Origin: UMGS172 sp045592985
GTDB taxonomy: Bacteria; Bacillota; Clostridia; Oscillospirales; Acutalibacteraceae
Assembly: GCA_045592985.1 (NCBI GenBank)
Contig: JAZNVU010000015.1
Span: 1 to 21,783, forward strand
Direction of reading: 5' to 3'
DNA: 21,783 nt
Each line of letters starts with the position of its first letter. Position 1 is the first letter of the stretch. The notes beneath the pieces are model-generated. The model searched no databases. It was not told where the DNA came from and was given only the letters and a program-made list of their open reading frames with translations. This document shows, piece by piece, positions 1 through 7,404 of this stretch. The position numbers and the translations under genes are program-made.

Positions 1-360
1 GGTCAGAATCGGTAGATCTTGGGGGTATATACAGTAAAAATATCTTGGAGGAACTATGATTAGCGAAAATTCACTCAGACAAATCTCTCATATTTTTTGT
101 GGCGATACAGGTGGCCTTTATTCCTATAAATCCGGACCTAAGCTTATAAGCTTTTTTAATCAACACTTTCAAGCGAATGATCAGTATGCGCAAGGTTTTC
201 CTTCGCGATGGGTCTATGTATATGATAAGCTTGACTGCTTTGTCAATGCCGTATATCTTTACGACGACAAGCTGGTCATAACATTCAATTATAAGGAAGC
301 AAGCAAAACCGTAACTCTAAAAGAGGTAAACGGTTCGATTATAGAATGCTCAGGTGCACC

Positions 361-393
361 AAACCGACAAGTATTACTTGTCGGTTTTTATTT
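361..393 (+). terminator. Intrinsic terminator inside the end of the composite ORF
   Basis: Twelve-base arms at 361-372 and 376-387 (AAACCGACAAGT / ACTTGTCGGTTT) pair perfectly around a 3-base loop and are followed by a T-rich tail. It lies inside the 3' end of the composite ORF and upstream of the clc promoter, so it isolates the antiporter gene from transcription on the left. Confidence 0.85.
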
Positions 394-397
394 TGTC

Positions 398-426
398 TTG
401 ATTTGGTGCAAAATATATGATAATAT
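398..426 (+). promoter_or_regulatory. Promoter for the CLC-F antiporter gene
   Basis: TTGATT (398-403) and TAATAT (421-426) are separated by 17 bases. The predicted transcript starts near 433, too close to the TTG at 439 but suitable for the ATG at 466. Confidence 0.5.
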
Positions 427-465
427 CACTAATGTATTTTGAATATTGAAGGAATTTTTTATAAA

Positions 466-1725
466 ATGCGAGAAGTATTAAATAGATACACTAAAAGCAT
501 TATTAATTATATAAAAGCTTTTATATTGTGGATATTACTGGGATTATTAGTCGGTATTGTTAGTGGATTACTTGGAAGTACTTTTTCTAAATCCATTAGT
601 TTTGTCACTGAGTTAAGAGTAAACAATTCCATTTTTATCTACTTTTTGCCGTTGGCAGGTCTTTTATCTGTTTTTATATATAAAATTTGCCGCGTTACCG
701 ACATTGGTACCAATCAAGTGTTGCAAAGCGTAAGGTCTGAATCTACTGTACCGTATTTATTAGCTCCTGCGGTTTTTATTGGTACATGCCTTACTCATTT
801 TTCTGGCGGTTCTGCAGGTAGAGAGGGTGCTGCTTTGCAACTTGGCGGCAGTATTGCTTCTTTACTTGGTCGATTGTTCCGTCTTGATGACCGTACAAAA
901 CATATATTGACCATGTGCGGAATGGGTGCATTTTTTTCTGCATTGTTTGGCACGCCTTTAGGAGCTTGTATTTTTGCGCTAGAGGTTGTAAGTGTCGGAC
1001 ATTTTTGTTCTGCCGCATTTTTCCCTGCAATGCTTTCAAGTGTTACAGCTTTTGGTATTGCAACTTATTTCGGCGTTCACCCCGAACGTTTTATTATAAA
1101 AAATGAACAAGTTCTTGAATTTAGTGTATTATTAAAGGTTGCAGTTATTGCAGTTATTTGTGCTTTTGTTAGTTTTGCTTTTTGCCATTTAATGCATTTT
1201 TCGGAACGTTTTTTCAAAAAAACCATAAAAAATGAATATTTAAGAATTTTATTTGGTGGTTTGTTGTTGGTTGGTTTAACTTTTCTGGTGGGAAGTTACG
1301 ATTATAACGGCGGCGGAGTTCATGTTATTAATCGTATCTTTGAAAGTGGCGAGTTCCGTTACGAAGCATTTATTCTTAAAATAATATTTACTGCGATTAC
1401 TATTGGTGTTGGCTTTAAAGGCGGCGAGATTATACCTACTCTTTTTATTGGTGCAACACTCGGTGCTGCAATAGGCAGTTTGTTAGGACTCGATGTTGGT
1501 CTTTCTGCTGCCGTCGGTATGGCGTCGCTGTTTTGCGGTGTCACAAATTGCCCGTTGGCTACCATTGTTTTGTGTATCGAACTATTTAACGGTTGTGGTA
1601 TGATATATTGTGCTGTTGCTTGTGTTATAAGTTTTCTTTTATCAGGTAACACAAGTTTGTATACTGCGCAAAAAATTGTTTATTCAAAACTTAACGATGA
1701 AGAAATTAACGTAAATGTAGGATGA
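466..1725 (+). CDS. CLC-F-type fluoride/proton antiporter
   Basis: Integral membrane protein of the CLC superfamily, 419 aa from the ATG at 466. That start is preferred because GAAGGA (448-453) precedes it; an in-frame TTG at 439 has no ribosome site. Sequence features place it in the short bacterial CLC-F branch, which exports fluoride in exchange for protons. The GSGIP chloride motif is absent and replaced by GTN (residues 81-83). The gating glutamate is in GGSAGREG (E120), followed by an FGTPLG segment near residues 160-165, a GFKGGE motif in the second half, and a C-terminal tail with YTAQKIVYSK and no CBS domains. Several hydrophobic helices follow the usual inverted-repeat pattern. asnS follows after 31 bases with no convincing terminator, so the two are probably co-transcribed. 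A broader call is CLC-family anion transporter; the ion preference is inferred from motifs. Confidence 0.8.
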   Translation: MREVLNRYTKSIINYIKAFILWILLGLLVGIVSGLLGSTFSKSISFVTELRVNNSIFIYFLPLAGLLSVFIYKICRVTDIGTNQVLQSVRSESTVPYLLAPAVFIGTCLTHFSGGSAGREGAALQLGGSIASLLGRLFRLDDRTKHILTMCGMGAFFSALFGTPLGACIFALEVVSVGHFCSAAFFPAMLSSVTAFGIATYFGVHPERFIIKNEQVLEFSVLLKVAVIAVICAFVSFAFCHLMHFSERFFKKTIKNEYLRILFGGLLLVGLTFLVGSYDYNGGGVHVINRIFESGEFRYEAFILKIIFTAITIGVGFKGGEIIPTLFIGATLGAAIGSLLGLDVGLSAAVGMASLFCGVTNCPLATIVLCIELFNGCGMIYCAVACVISFLLSGNTSLYTAQKIVYSKLNDEEINVNVG

Positions 1726-1756
1726 TTTTTACAACATTTATTAGGAGATGTGAAAC

Positions 1757-3151
1757 TTGAAAAGAACTTTAATTAGTGATATTTATCGCAATATGAATGA
1801 ATTTGGCGGTAAAGAAATAACTTTAGGCGGTTGGATAAGATCTCTTCGTGATTCTAAGGCATTCGGTTTTATTGATTTAAATGACGGTAGCGGTTTTAAA
1901 GGAATTCAAGTTGTATTTGAAAGGGATAAAATATCTAATTATGACGAAATCGCAAAGTTGAATGTTGGCTCTGCTGTAGTTGTTAAAGGTATTTTAGAAT
2001 TAACTCCCGAAAACAAGCAACCGTTTGAATTAAAGGCAACTCAAATCGCGGTTGAAGGCACTTCGACACCAGACTATCCTTTGCAGAAAAAACGTCATAC
2101 GGTTGAATATTTGAGAGAACAGGCATACTTGAGACCACGTACTAACCTTTTTTCTGCTGTCTTCAGAGTTCGTAGTGAAGTTGCTTTTGCTATTCATGAA
2201 TTTTTTAATTCCCGCGGTTTTGTTTACGTTCATACTCCGCTTATCACTGGTTCTGACTGTGAGGGTGCAGGTGAAATGTTCAGAGTAACAACGCTTGATA
2301 TGAACGATGTGCCTAAAACCGATGACGGAAAGGTTGATTGGACAAAGGATTTCTTTGGTAAATCGGTCAATTTGACAGTTTCGGGACAACTTGAGGGTGA
2401 GACCTATGCTATGGCATTTGGCAATATTTACACTTTTGGTCCTACTTTCAGAGCCGAGAATTCCAATACGGCACGTCATGCAGCTGAGTTTTGGATGATT
2501 GAACCCGAGATAGCTTTTGCCGACCTTAAAGACGATATGGAACTTGCATGGGATATGATTAAATACATTATCAATCATGTGCTTAAAAAATGCAGTCAAG
2601 AACTTGAGTTTTTCAACAACTTTGTGGATAAAACCTTGTTGGAACGTCTTAATACTTTGGCAAATTCGGATTATTGCACTGTTACCTATACTAAAGCTGT
2701 TGAACTTCTTAAAGACAGTGGTAAAGAGTTTAAATATCCTGTAGAGTGGGGAAGTGATTTACAGACTGAGCATGAGCGTTATCTTACCGAAGAAGTATAT
2801 AAAAAACCGGTGTTTGTAATTGATTATCCAAAAGAAATAAAATCTTTCTATATGCGACTTAATGATGATGGCAAAACTGTTGCGGCTATGGACCTTTTAG
2901 TGCCGGGTGTTGGAGAAATTATCGGGGGCAGTCAGCGCGAAGAAAGATTGGAAGTTTTGCTTAACCGTATGAATGAACTGGGACTTAAAGAGGAAGATTA
3001 CAGTTGGTATGTAAATCTCCGAAGATATGGTGGTACAAAACATGCAGGATTCGGTCTCGGATTTGAGCGAATTATAATGTATTTAACTGGTGTTTCCAAT
3101 ATACGCGACGTCATTCCGTACCCCAGAACAGTAGGTAATGCTGAATATTAA
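1757..3151 (+). CDS. asnS: Asparaginyl-tRNA synthetase
   Basis: Class IIb aminoacyl-tRNA synthetase that charges tRNA-Asn with asparagine in the cytoplasm using ATP. It is 464 aa, the usual family length. An N-terminal OB-fold anticodon-binding domain (about residues 15-100) is followed by the catalytic core. Motif 2 is FRAENSNTARH (from residue 231), and motif 3 is GFGLGFERI (431-439) followed by IRDVIPYPRT. The ENSNTARHAAEFW context distinguishes AsnRS from AspRS. The start is a TTG with AGGAG (1743-1747) nine bases upstream; the second codon begins KRTLISDIY as in relatives. It lies 31 bases after the antiporter gene. A hairpin at 3156-3177 probably ends the transcript. Confidence 0.96.
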   Translation: MKRTLISDIYRNMNEFGGKEITLGGWIRSLRDSKAFGFIDLNDGSGFKGIQVVFERDKISNYDEIAKLNVGSAVVVKGILELTPENKQPFELKATQIAVEGTSTPDYPLQKKRHTVEYLREQAYLRPRTNLFSAVFRVRSEVAFAIHEFFNSRGFVYVHTPLITGSDCEGAGEMFRVTTLDMNDVPKTDDGKVDWTKDFFGKSVNLTVSGQLEGETYAMAFGNIYTFGPTFRAENSNTARHAAEFWMIEPEIAFADLKDDMELAWDMIKYIINHVLKKCSQELEFFNNFVDKTLLERLNTLANSDYCTVTYTKAVELLKDSGKEFKYPVEWGSDLQTEHERYLTEEVYKKPVFVIDYPKEIKSFYMRLNDDGKTVAAMDLLVPGVGEIIGGSQREERLEVLLNRMNELGLKEEDYSWYVNLRRYGGTKHAGFGLGFERIIMYLTGVSNIRDVIPYPRTVGNAEY

Positions 3152-3155
3152 AATT

Positions 3156-3180
3156 AAAGCAAGAGTTACCTCGCTTTTTG
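3156..3180 (+). terminator. Probable terminator after asnS
   Basis: Arms 3156-3163 (AAAGCAAG) and 3170-3177 (CTCGCTTT) pair with one mismatch around a 6-base loop and run into a T-rich stretch. It lies five bases after the asnS stop codon. Confidence 0.6.
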
Positions 3181-3205
3181 TATAGATATCGATAATGTTG
3201 TTTAA

Positions 3206-3234
3206 TTGACAATCATTTACAATTGTGATACTAT
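3206..3234 (+). promoter_or_regulatory. Strong sigma-A-type promoter for the RCC1-repeat gene
   Basis: TTGACA (3206-3211) and TACTAT (3229-3234) are separated by exactly 17 bases, 55 bases before the start codon. Confidence 0.75.
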
Positions 3235-3288
3235 GATAAAAATAGATTTTCAATAAACGCTTCATGAATAAGTAGGAGGCAAAATTAT

Positions 3289-5190
3289 ATGGATGATTTT
3301 TTCTTGAATTTGTTACTTAATGTATTTCTTACTGCTATTGCATATACAGCATTTCCGCTTATTCGTATTTGTATTAATCATGGTCGTTTTTCAAAAAAAC
3401 GTGCCAAAAGGATTGCTCTTTGGAACTCTGTTATTGTGGGATTTATTTTCTGTATATTTACAATTGTTTTATCAGAATCAGGTACTACTTGGAACGCTGC
3501 TCCTGCTTTTTTGTATTATTGGATAAACCGTGCTATACTTACAGATAAATACTTATCAGACGACGAAGAAATGAATAAACAACCGGAACCAGAAGAACAA
3601 CCGGTTACGCCTATATGCCCTCAGCACAATTCAGAACAAAATATACATTCCTCAAATTATGTCAATTGTAATGTAAATGATGAAGATATTCGTACTGTTG
3701 TATCTAAAAGTACAATTCAACATACTTCAACACAGTATGAGAGTGTCTCAAAGGTAAAGCCCTCAATAGCTTTTTGTAGGAAGTGCGGGAATAAACTTAC
3801 AGAACACGCCATATTTTGTCATAAATGCGGATGTCCAATTTACACACCAGTATTTGAAAGTGACAATTCTGCTTGTGCTGATGATATTACACCTTCGATG
3901 GTTACGCAAGACAAGGTTTTTTCTGTTCAGCCAGTACAAAAAATAAAATCTAAGAAGAACAAAAAGTCTGCTGCTGTTAAATACTGTAGTAAGTGCGGTG
4001 CGTTGATTGATTGTGAATCAAAAAAATGCACAGGCTGTGGAAAACAATATTTTAAAGGTATTAAATTAAATAAATTTTCTATAATAGTTTTAGTATCAGT
4101 AATATTAATTATTGTGCTTATTGTTTTAAATATTATACAAAACATAAATAATTCTGCAATTAAAGATGAATTAGAAGCATTAGGTGGGTATAAAGATAGT
4201 GTTGATAAAACAAACGAATCTAATACGGCTATTCTTGACGAAAAATATAATGAAGCAGTATCACTAATGAATGATGGTAAAACTACCAAAGCTGCTATGG
4301 CGTTTGGTTCCATAGGAAATTATAAAGATGCAAAAGAAAAGTCTTTCAATTTGTGGGAAGATATTGCTGTAAGAAATACCATTGCGGCGGGAGAATTTCA
4401 CACCGTAGGTGTAAAAACCGATGGTATGGTTGTAGCTGTTGGTGGAAATGGGAATGGACAGTGCAATGTTGAATCATGGACCGATATAATAGCTGTTGCC
4501 GCAGGAATTTCTCATACGGTTGGTTTAAAATCAGATGGTACTGTTGTAGCTGTAGGCAATAACGATGATGGTCGTTGTAATGTTTCGGAATGGGCAGATA
4601 TAGTGGCTATTTCAGCAGGAGATAGTCACACCGTTGGTTTGAAATCAGATGGTACGGTTGTGGCTGTTGGCAGCAAAAGTCATGGTATGTGTGATGTTGC
4701 CGAATGGAAAAATATAGTAGATGTTCAAGCAGGAAGCCTTCAAACTATAGGTTTAAAAATAGATCATACGGTTGTGGCTACTGGAGATAACTTAGATGGG
4801 CAGTGCAACGTAAAATCGTGGAGCGAAATAGAGTCTGTATCATCAGAAGTTTATCATACTGTTGCGGTGAAATTAAATAGCAGTGTTGTGGCAACGGGAA
4901 ATAATAGCGATGGTCAGTGTGATGTTTTTGATTTAATTGGTATTAAAAAAGTTGCAACAGGATATGCCAATACGGTTTGCTTGAGGTATGATGGCACAAT
5001 AGTTGTTTTAGGAGATGAATATAAAGGGCAATATGATGCAATGAAGTGGAATAATATCGCAGATATCGCTGTTGGAAGCTTACATATTGTTGGATTAAAA
5101 TCAAATGGCACGGTTGTGGCAGTTGGTCTTAATAGAAACAATCAGTGTAATGTTTCAGGTTGGAAGGACATAAAGTTGCCTAAAAAATAA
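3289..5190 (+). CDS. Membrane protein with two zinc ribbons and seven RCC1-like repeats
   Basis: A 633-aa protein preceded by AGGAGG. Residues 4-25 and 41-60 are hydrophobic helices, and a third hydrophobic stretch lies near 66-84. A polar linker leads to two zinc-ribbon-like modules: C163/C166/C177/C180 and C233/C236/C247/C250, the second with an extra C242. A strong transmembrane helix spans about 263-285. A short helical TPR-like stretch (about 305-350) precedes seven repeats of roughly 39 residues (about 366-630) of the form AG..HTVGLKSDGTVVAVG..., each ending in QCNV/W.DI. These resemble RCC1 repeats, and seven copies fit a seven-bladed beta-propeller, probably exposed on one side of the membrane. 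Function is unknown: the propeller suggests protein binding, and the zinc ribbons resemble the N-terminal ribbons common in Clostridial membrane proteins. It has its own promoter. Confidence 0.8.
   Translation: MDDFFLNLLLNVFLTAIAYTAFPLIRICINHGRFSKKRAKRIALWNSVIVGFIFCIFTIVLSESGTTWNAAPAFLYYWINRAILTDKYLSDDEEMNKQPEPEEQPVTPICPQHNSEQNIHSSNYVNCNVNDEDIRTVVSKSTIQHTSTQYESVSKVKPSIAFCRKCGNKLTEHAIFCHKCGCPIYTPVFESDNSACADDITPSMVTQDKVFSVQPVQKIKSKKNKKSAAVKYCSKCGALIDCESKKCTGCGKQYFKGIKLNKFSIIVLVSVILIIVLIVLNIIQNINNSAIKDELEALGGYKDSVDKTNESNTAILDEKYNEAVSLMNDGKTTKAAMAFGSIGNYKDAKEKSFNLWEDIAVRNTIAAGEFHTVGVKTDGMVVAVGGNGNGQCNVESWTDIIAVAAGISHTVGLKSDGTVVAVGNNDDGRCNVSEWADIVAISAGDSHTVGLKSDGTVVAVGSKSHGMCDVAEWKNIVDVQAGSLQTIGLKIDHTVVATGDNLDGQCNVKSWSEIESVSSEVYHTVAVKLNSSVVATGNNSDGQCDVFDLIGIKKVATGYANTVCLRYDGTIVVLGDEYKGQYDAMKWNNIADIAVGSLHIVGLKSNGTVVAVGLNRNNQCNVSGWKDIKLPKK
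4384..5180 (+). repeat. Seven tandem RCC1-like coding repeats
   Basis: Seven units of about 117-120 bases encode the propeller blades. Conserved coding blocks are an A.G...HTVG.K strand, a DGTVVAVG strand and a QCNV..W.DI strand. Repeats 2 and 3 are nearly identical in protein sequence; repeat 6 and the central part of 4-5 have diverged most. Confidence 0.85.
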
Positions 5191-5518
5191 TATTTATGTT
5201 ATTTATGAAAATTTGGAAATATTTTCGATGTAATGATATTTTCGTTTTTGTGGTTTCAGTCATCCTGAGCGCAGCACCGCAGAGATTTAGCTACAGCTTT
5301 GCCTTGCGCTTTTGTGCAAGCACAAAAGTTCGCAAGCTCAGAATGACACTGCGGTGCGAAGTCGAACCCATAGGGCGAGGTGAAACCGAGGGATCTTATC
5401 CTTAGGATTTATATTTAGGACGAGGAAACACTATGATAAAAAACGCTATTCGTTCTGCGATGTGATTTGATTTGAGTGAAATTGAGTAACTAAAAGAGCG
5501 GTCATTTGACCGCTCTTT
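5191..5518. other. Gene-free stretch after the RCC1-repeat gene
   Basis: I see no convincing gene here. A reading frame at 5196-5405 is only a translation of the inverted-repeat element at 5259-5400 and has no ribosome site. A ten-codon ATG frame at 5433 is too short to support. The right end holds the strong bidirectional terminator at 5492-5519. Confidence 0.7.
5259..5400. repeat. Nested inverted-repeat element, dispersed-repeat type
   Basis: Outer arms GTCATCCTGAG (5259-5269) and CTCAGAATGAC (5337-5347) are inverted with one mismatch. A second perfect pair is GCACCGCAG (5274-5282) and CTGCGGTGC (5349-5357). At the centre is a near-perfect hairpin, CTTGCG plus CTTTTGTGC (5303-5317) against GCACAAAAG plus CGCAAG (5320-5336). 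The region is more GC-rich than its surroundings. The GTCATYCTGAG core is familiar from noncoding repeats dispersed through many gut Firmicutes genomes. It probably has no protein product. Confidence 0.7.
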
Positions 5519-5520
5519 TT
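5492..5520. terminator. Strong bidirectional terminator
   Basis: Thirteen-base arms at 5492-5504 and 5507-5519 (AAAAGAGCGGTCA / TGACCGCTCTTTT) pair perfectly around a 2-base loop, with T runs on both strands. On the minus strand it starts at the stop codon of the 57-codon ORF. Confidence 0.9.
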
Positions 5521-5692
5521 ATATTATCGGTGGTTCGGGTTCGCGACGGTATTTGGGTAGCGGCGATAAATAGGGTAAATAATCGGTTTTCATTATGTTA
5601 CTGTATTCATCGCTCTGCTCGCTGCAATATATTGTATCTACCGTATCATCGGGTTCTTTGGGTCTTGGTGTAAATTTCTTTTTATCGTTCAT
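5519..5692 (-). CDS. Small hydrophilic proline-rich protein of unknown function
   Basis: A 57-aa ORF beginning MNDKKKFTPRPKEPDD and ending in PKYRREPEPPII. I do not recognise it. It is hydrophilic, rich in Pro, Asp, Glu and Lys, with no signal peptide or membrane segment and one cysteine. The ATG at 5692 is chosen because AAAGGAG precedes it by 8 bases; an in-frame TTG 18 bases further up overlaps that ribosome site. The stop runs into a strong terminator, as for a real gene. Its ribosome site lies in the 3' arm of the terminator hairpin of the lipoprotein gene upstream, so translation would depend on read-through and on hairpin opening. Confidence 0.55.
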   Translation of the reverse strand: MNDKKKFTPRPKEPDDTVDTIYCSEQSDEYSNIMKTDYLPYLSPLPKYRREPEPPII

Positions 5693-5732
5693 AAAAAACA
5701 CTCCTTTCAAAACTATTGTTTGAATAGGAGTG
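5693..5732 (-). terminator. Terminator after the lipoprotein gene, overlapping the next ribosome site
   Basis: Read on the minus strand, CACTCCT (5732-5726) pairs with AGGAGTG (5705-5699). The inner TTCAAA (5724-5719) pairs with TTTGAA (5711-5706), leaving a one-base bulge. A run of six T follows directly and ends at the ATG of the 57-codon ORF. The 3' arm contains that ORF's AAAGGAG. Confidence 0.8.
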
Positions 5733-5748
5733 TTTAATTATTCCGGTA

Positions 5749-7329
5749 TTATTTGTGAATTATTGAAAAATCAACCGTCATGTCGGTTTTGCTAAAACAA
5801 ACATTTTTGTATTCTTTGTTCCAAACAGCAACACTCGGGGCAGAATATATAGGAATTACCGATGATTGTTTTGATAAAATTTCCAATGTTTTATCAACTA
5901 AAATTGACTGTTCATCTTTATCGTAAGTAGTACTCAAGTTTTCAACCAATCCGTCGTATTCGCTTGATTTAATATCAATGGCAGAACCGCTTGTAAACAA
6001 ATTCAACGTTTCAATAATATTGTTATTTATCGGTATAAAAGCGACGGTATATTGTTTGTTGTTTACCGCACTCATAAGTTTATCTTCATTTTCGACGGTT
6101 TCAATATTAATATATGCGCCCAAAATACTCTGCCATTTTGTTATAACATCTGTCAAAGCTGATTTAACCTCGGTGTTATTAACGGTCAATGCGCTAATGT
6201 TCGGGAATTTTTTAATCCCTGCATCACTAAGACCTTTTAAAAACTTTTTACGGGCTTCTTCAGGTGAAAACATGAACACATGATTATCACTATTGCCAAT
6301 ATGTTCGTATAAATTGCAGTTTATAATACTGTTTTCGGGTAAAATTTTTAAAGTGTTTTTGTGACGGCTGTTAAGCCTCGAAATTAAGTATTCACGGTCG
6401 ACCGATGTTGCAAAGGCTTCGGTAAGTAAATCACTTCCGCCTACGGTTGTTTCTTTGTTGAAAACTATAATGTAATTTTTATTATAGTTTGATTCGATAT
6501 TGTATTTTGATGTATTTACCGAAGAATAATCGTTGGTGTGATTTAGCGTCATGCCGATTTCACCGTCGTTTATTCTTGTTATGGTGTCTTTACCACTTGT
6601 GCCCATGCTGATGTAAAGCGATTTAACTTCTGATAAAGATTTATCGTCTTTAGTGGTACGGTTAAGTCTGACAAATTTTCCTTTAGTTGACCATGAAGCC
6701 AATTTAAAATTACCGTTTGTGAGAATGTAGTCAACACCAAGTCCGTACTTGCCTTTGCTTTTGTTAAAAAAATCTTCATTGCAAGGCATAAAAACAGGGG
6801 AGGAGAGTTTATATAAAAAATTGCTGTCGGGCGAAACTAGACGGAAATTTAACGTGTCATCACCGTCTGCCCAAACACCGAGTTCTGCTTCTTCGCCTGA
6901 TAAAAGTTGCTTTGCGCCTTCTATATTAATTAATTTATCAACTTCTTTAGTTTTAGTGGTAGGGTCACACGCTCTTTGCAATGCAAAAACAAAATCCATT
7001 GAAGTGACCGTTTCGCCATTGTTCCATTCACTGTCGCCTAAAGTAAAAGTGTAAACTAAGCCATCTTCAGAAACAGTGAAATTGTTAGCAACATCAAGTA
7101 TAGCATTACCGTTTTCGTCAATTTTTGTTAGTCCTGCAAAGCAGTTCCTTATAGCCAACCTTTCAGAATACAGAGATGCTCTTTGCGGGTCAAGACTTGA
7201 AGGCAAAGCATCCACACCAAAATATAAGGTAAAATCTTCTTCGGAACATCCGGTAAAAATACCTGACGATAAAAAAATTGCTATACATAAAATTAAGGTT
7301 TTTAATCTTAATATAAATGATTGTTTCAT
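5749..7329 (-). CDS. OppA-type extracellular solute-binding lipoprotein
   Basis: A 526-aa protein of the peptide/nickel-binding family (SBP_bac_5, cluster C). A basic N-terminus and hydrophobic helix end at a lipobox-like FTGC with Cys28 as the predicted lipidation site; Phe at -3 is less usual. The mature start FTLYFGVDALPSSLDPQRAS matches the typical family opening (SLDP), followed by the usual fold elements GLTKIDENGN and YTFTLGDSEWNNGETVTSMDFVFALQR. The C-terminal SSVIPIYSAPSVAVWN also fits. It would bind an oligopeptide or similar ligand outside the membrane. No permease or ATPase genes are adjacent, so it is an orphan binding protein that must share a transporter encoded elsewhere or act as a sensor. 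AAGGAC precedes the ATG. Confidence 0.88.
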   Translation of the reverse strand: MKQSFILRLKTLILCIAIFLSSGIFTGCSEEDFTLYFGVDALPSSLDPQRASLYSERLAIRNCFAGLTKIDENGNAILDVANNFTVSEDGLVYTFTLGDSEWNNGETVTSMDFVFALQRACDPTTKTKEVDKLINIEGAKQLLSGEEAELGVWADGDDTLNFRLVSPDSNFLYKLSSPVFMPCNEDFFNKSKGKYGLGVDYILTNGNFKLASWSTKGKFVRLNRTTKDDKSLSEVKSLYISMGTSGKDTITRINDGEIGMTLNHTNDYSSVNTSKYNIESNYNKNYIIVFNKETTVGGSDLLTEAFATSVDREYLISRLNSRHKNTLKILPENSIINCNLYEHIGNSDNHVFMFSPEEARKKFLKGLSDAGIKKFPNISALTVNNTEVKSALTDVITKWQSILGAYINIETVENEDKLMSAVNNKQYTVAFIPINNNIIETLNLFTSGSAIDIKSSEYDGLVENLSTTYDKDEQSILVDKTLEILSKQSSVIPIYSAPSVAVWNKEYKNVCFSKTDMTVDFSIIHK

Positions 7330-7358
7330 TATTTTCGTCCTTTTTGTTTGTTGTTTTA

Positions 7359-7387
7359 AGTATAATATTATATTATCTAGCCGTCAA
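7359..7387 (-). promoter_or_regulatory. Promoter for the solute-binding lipoprotein gene
   Basis: On the minus strand TTGACG (7387-7382) and TATACT (7364-7359) are 17 bases apart, 30 bases before the start codon. Confidence 0.65.
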
Positions 7388-7404
7388 GTTAAAAAATTTT
7401 TACG

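Larger units (their letters stand above)
56..442 (+). pseudogene. Composite ORF: unknown N-terminus joined to a serine-recombinase-like C-terminal tail
   Basis: The ATG has a good ribosome site (GGAGGA, 47-52), so the start looks genuine. Residues 1-58 contain IFCGDTGG, YSYKSGP and GFPSRW; from memory these resemble N-terminal domains of AbiJ-like abortive-infection proteins, a weak assignment. Residues 60-102 (FVNAVYLYDDK, ITFNYKE, a terminal CSGAP) look strongly like the last ~45 residues of large serine recombinases of Firmicutes mobile elements. A recombinase tail cannot function without its resolvase domain, so this is most simply an in-frame deletion scar joining two genes at a former mobile-element end. 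From residue 102 the frame reads through a perfect terminator hairpin (361-387) and ends near the next promoter, so the last ~25 residues are probably not selected coding sequence. Expression of a stable protein is uncertain. Confidence 0.5.

Noticed and set aside
439..465. TTG start for the CLC gene
   Set aside because: No ribosome site precedes it and the predicted transcript begins only a few bases upstream; the ATG at 466 has GAAGGA.
411..465. Fluoride riboswitch upstream of the CLC-F gene
   Set aside because: The leader after the predicted promoter is about 30 bases and lacks the conserved riboswitch elements.
2030..2599. A 189-codon minus-strand frame opposite asnS
   Set aside because: It overlaps the conserved AsnRS core and shows no ribosome site or recognisable domain.
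4384..5180. CRISPR array suggested by regular repeats of ~117 bases
   Set aside because: The repeats are coding, degenerate at DNA level, and encode RCC1-like blades in a single continuous frame.
5196..5405. A 69-codon + strand reading frame after the RCC1-repeat gene
   Set aside because: It is a translation of the inverted-repeat element, lacks a ribosome site, and has arginine/cysteine-rich composition typical of noncoding repeat translations.
5433..5465. Ten-codon ATG frame preceded by a GAGGA-like sequence
   Set aside because: It is too short and isolated to support as a gene; no conservation can be judged.
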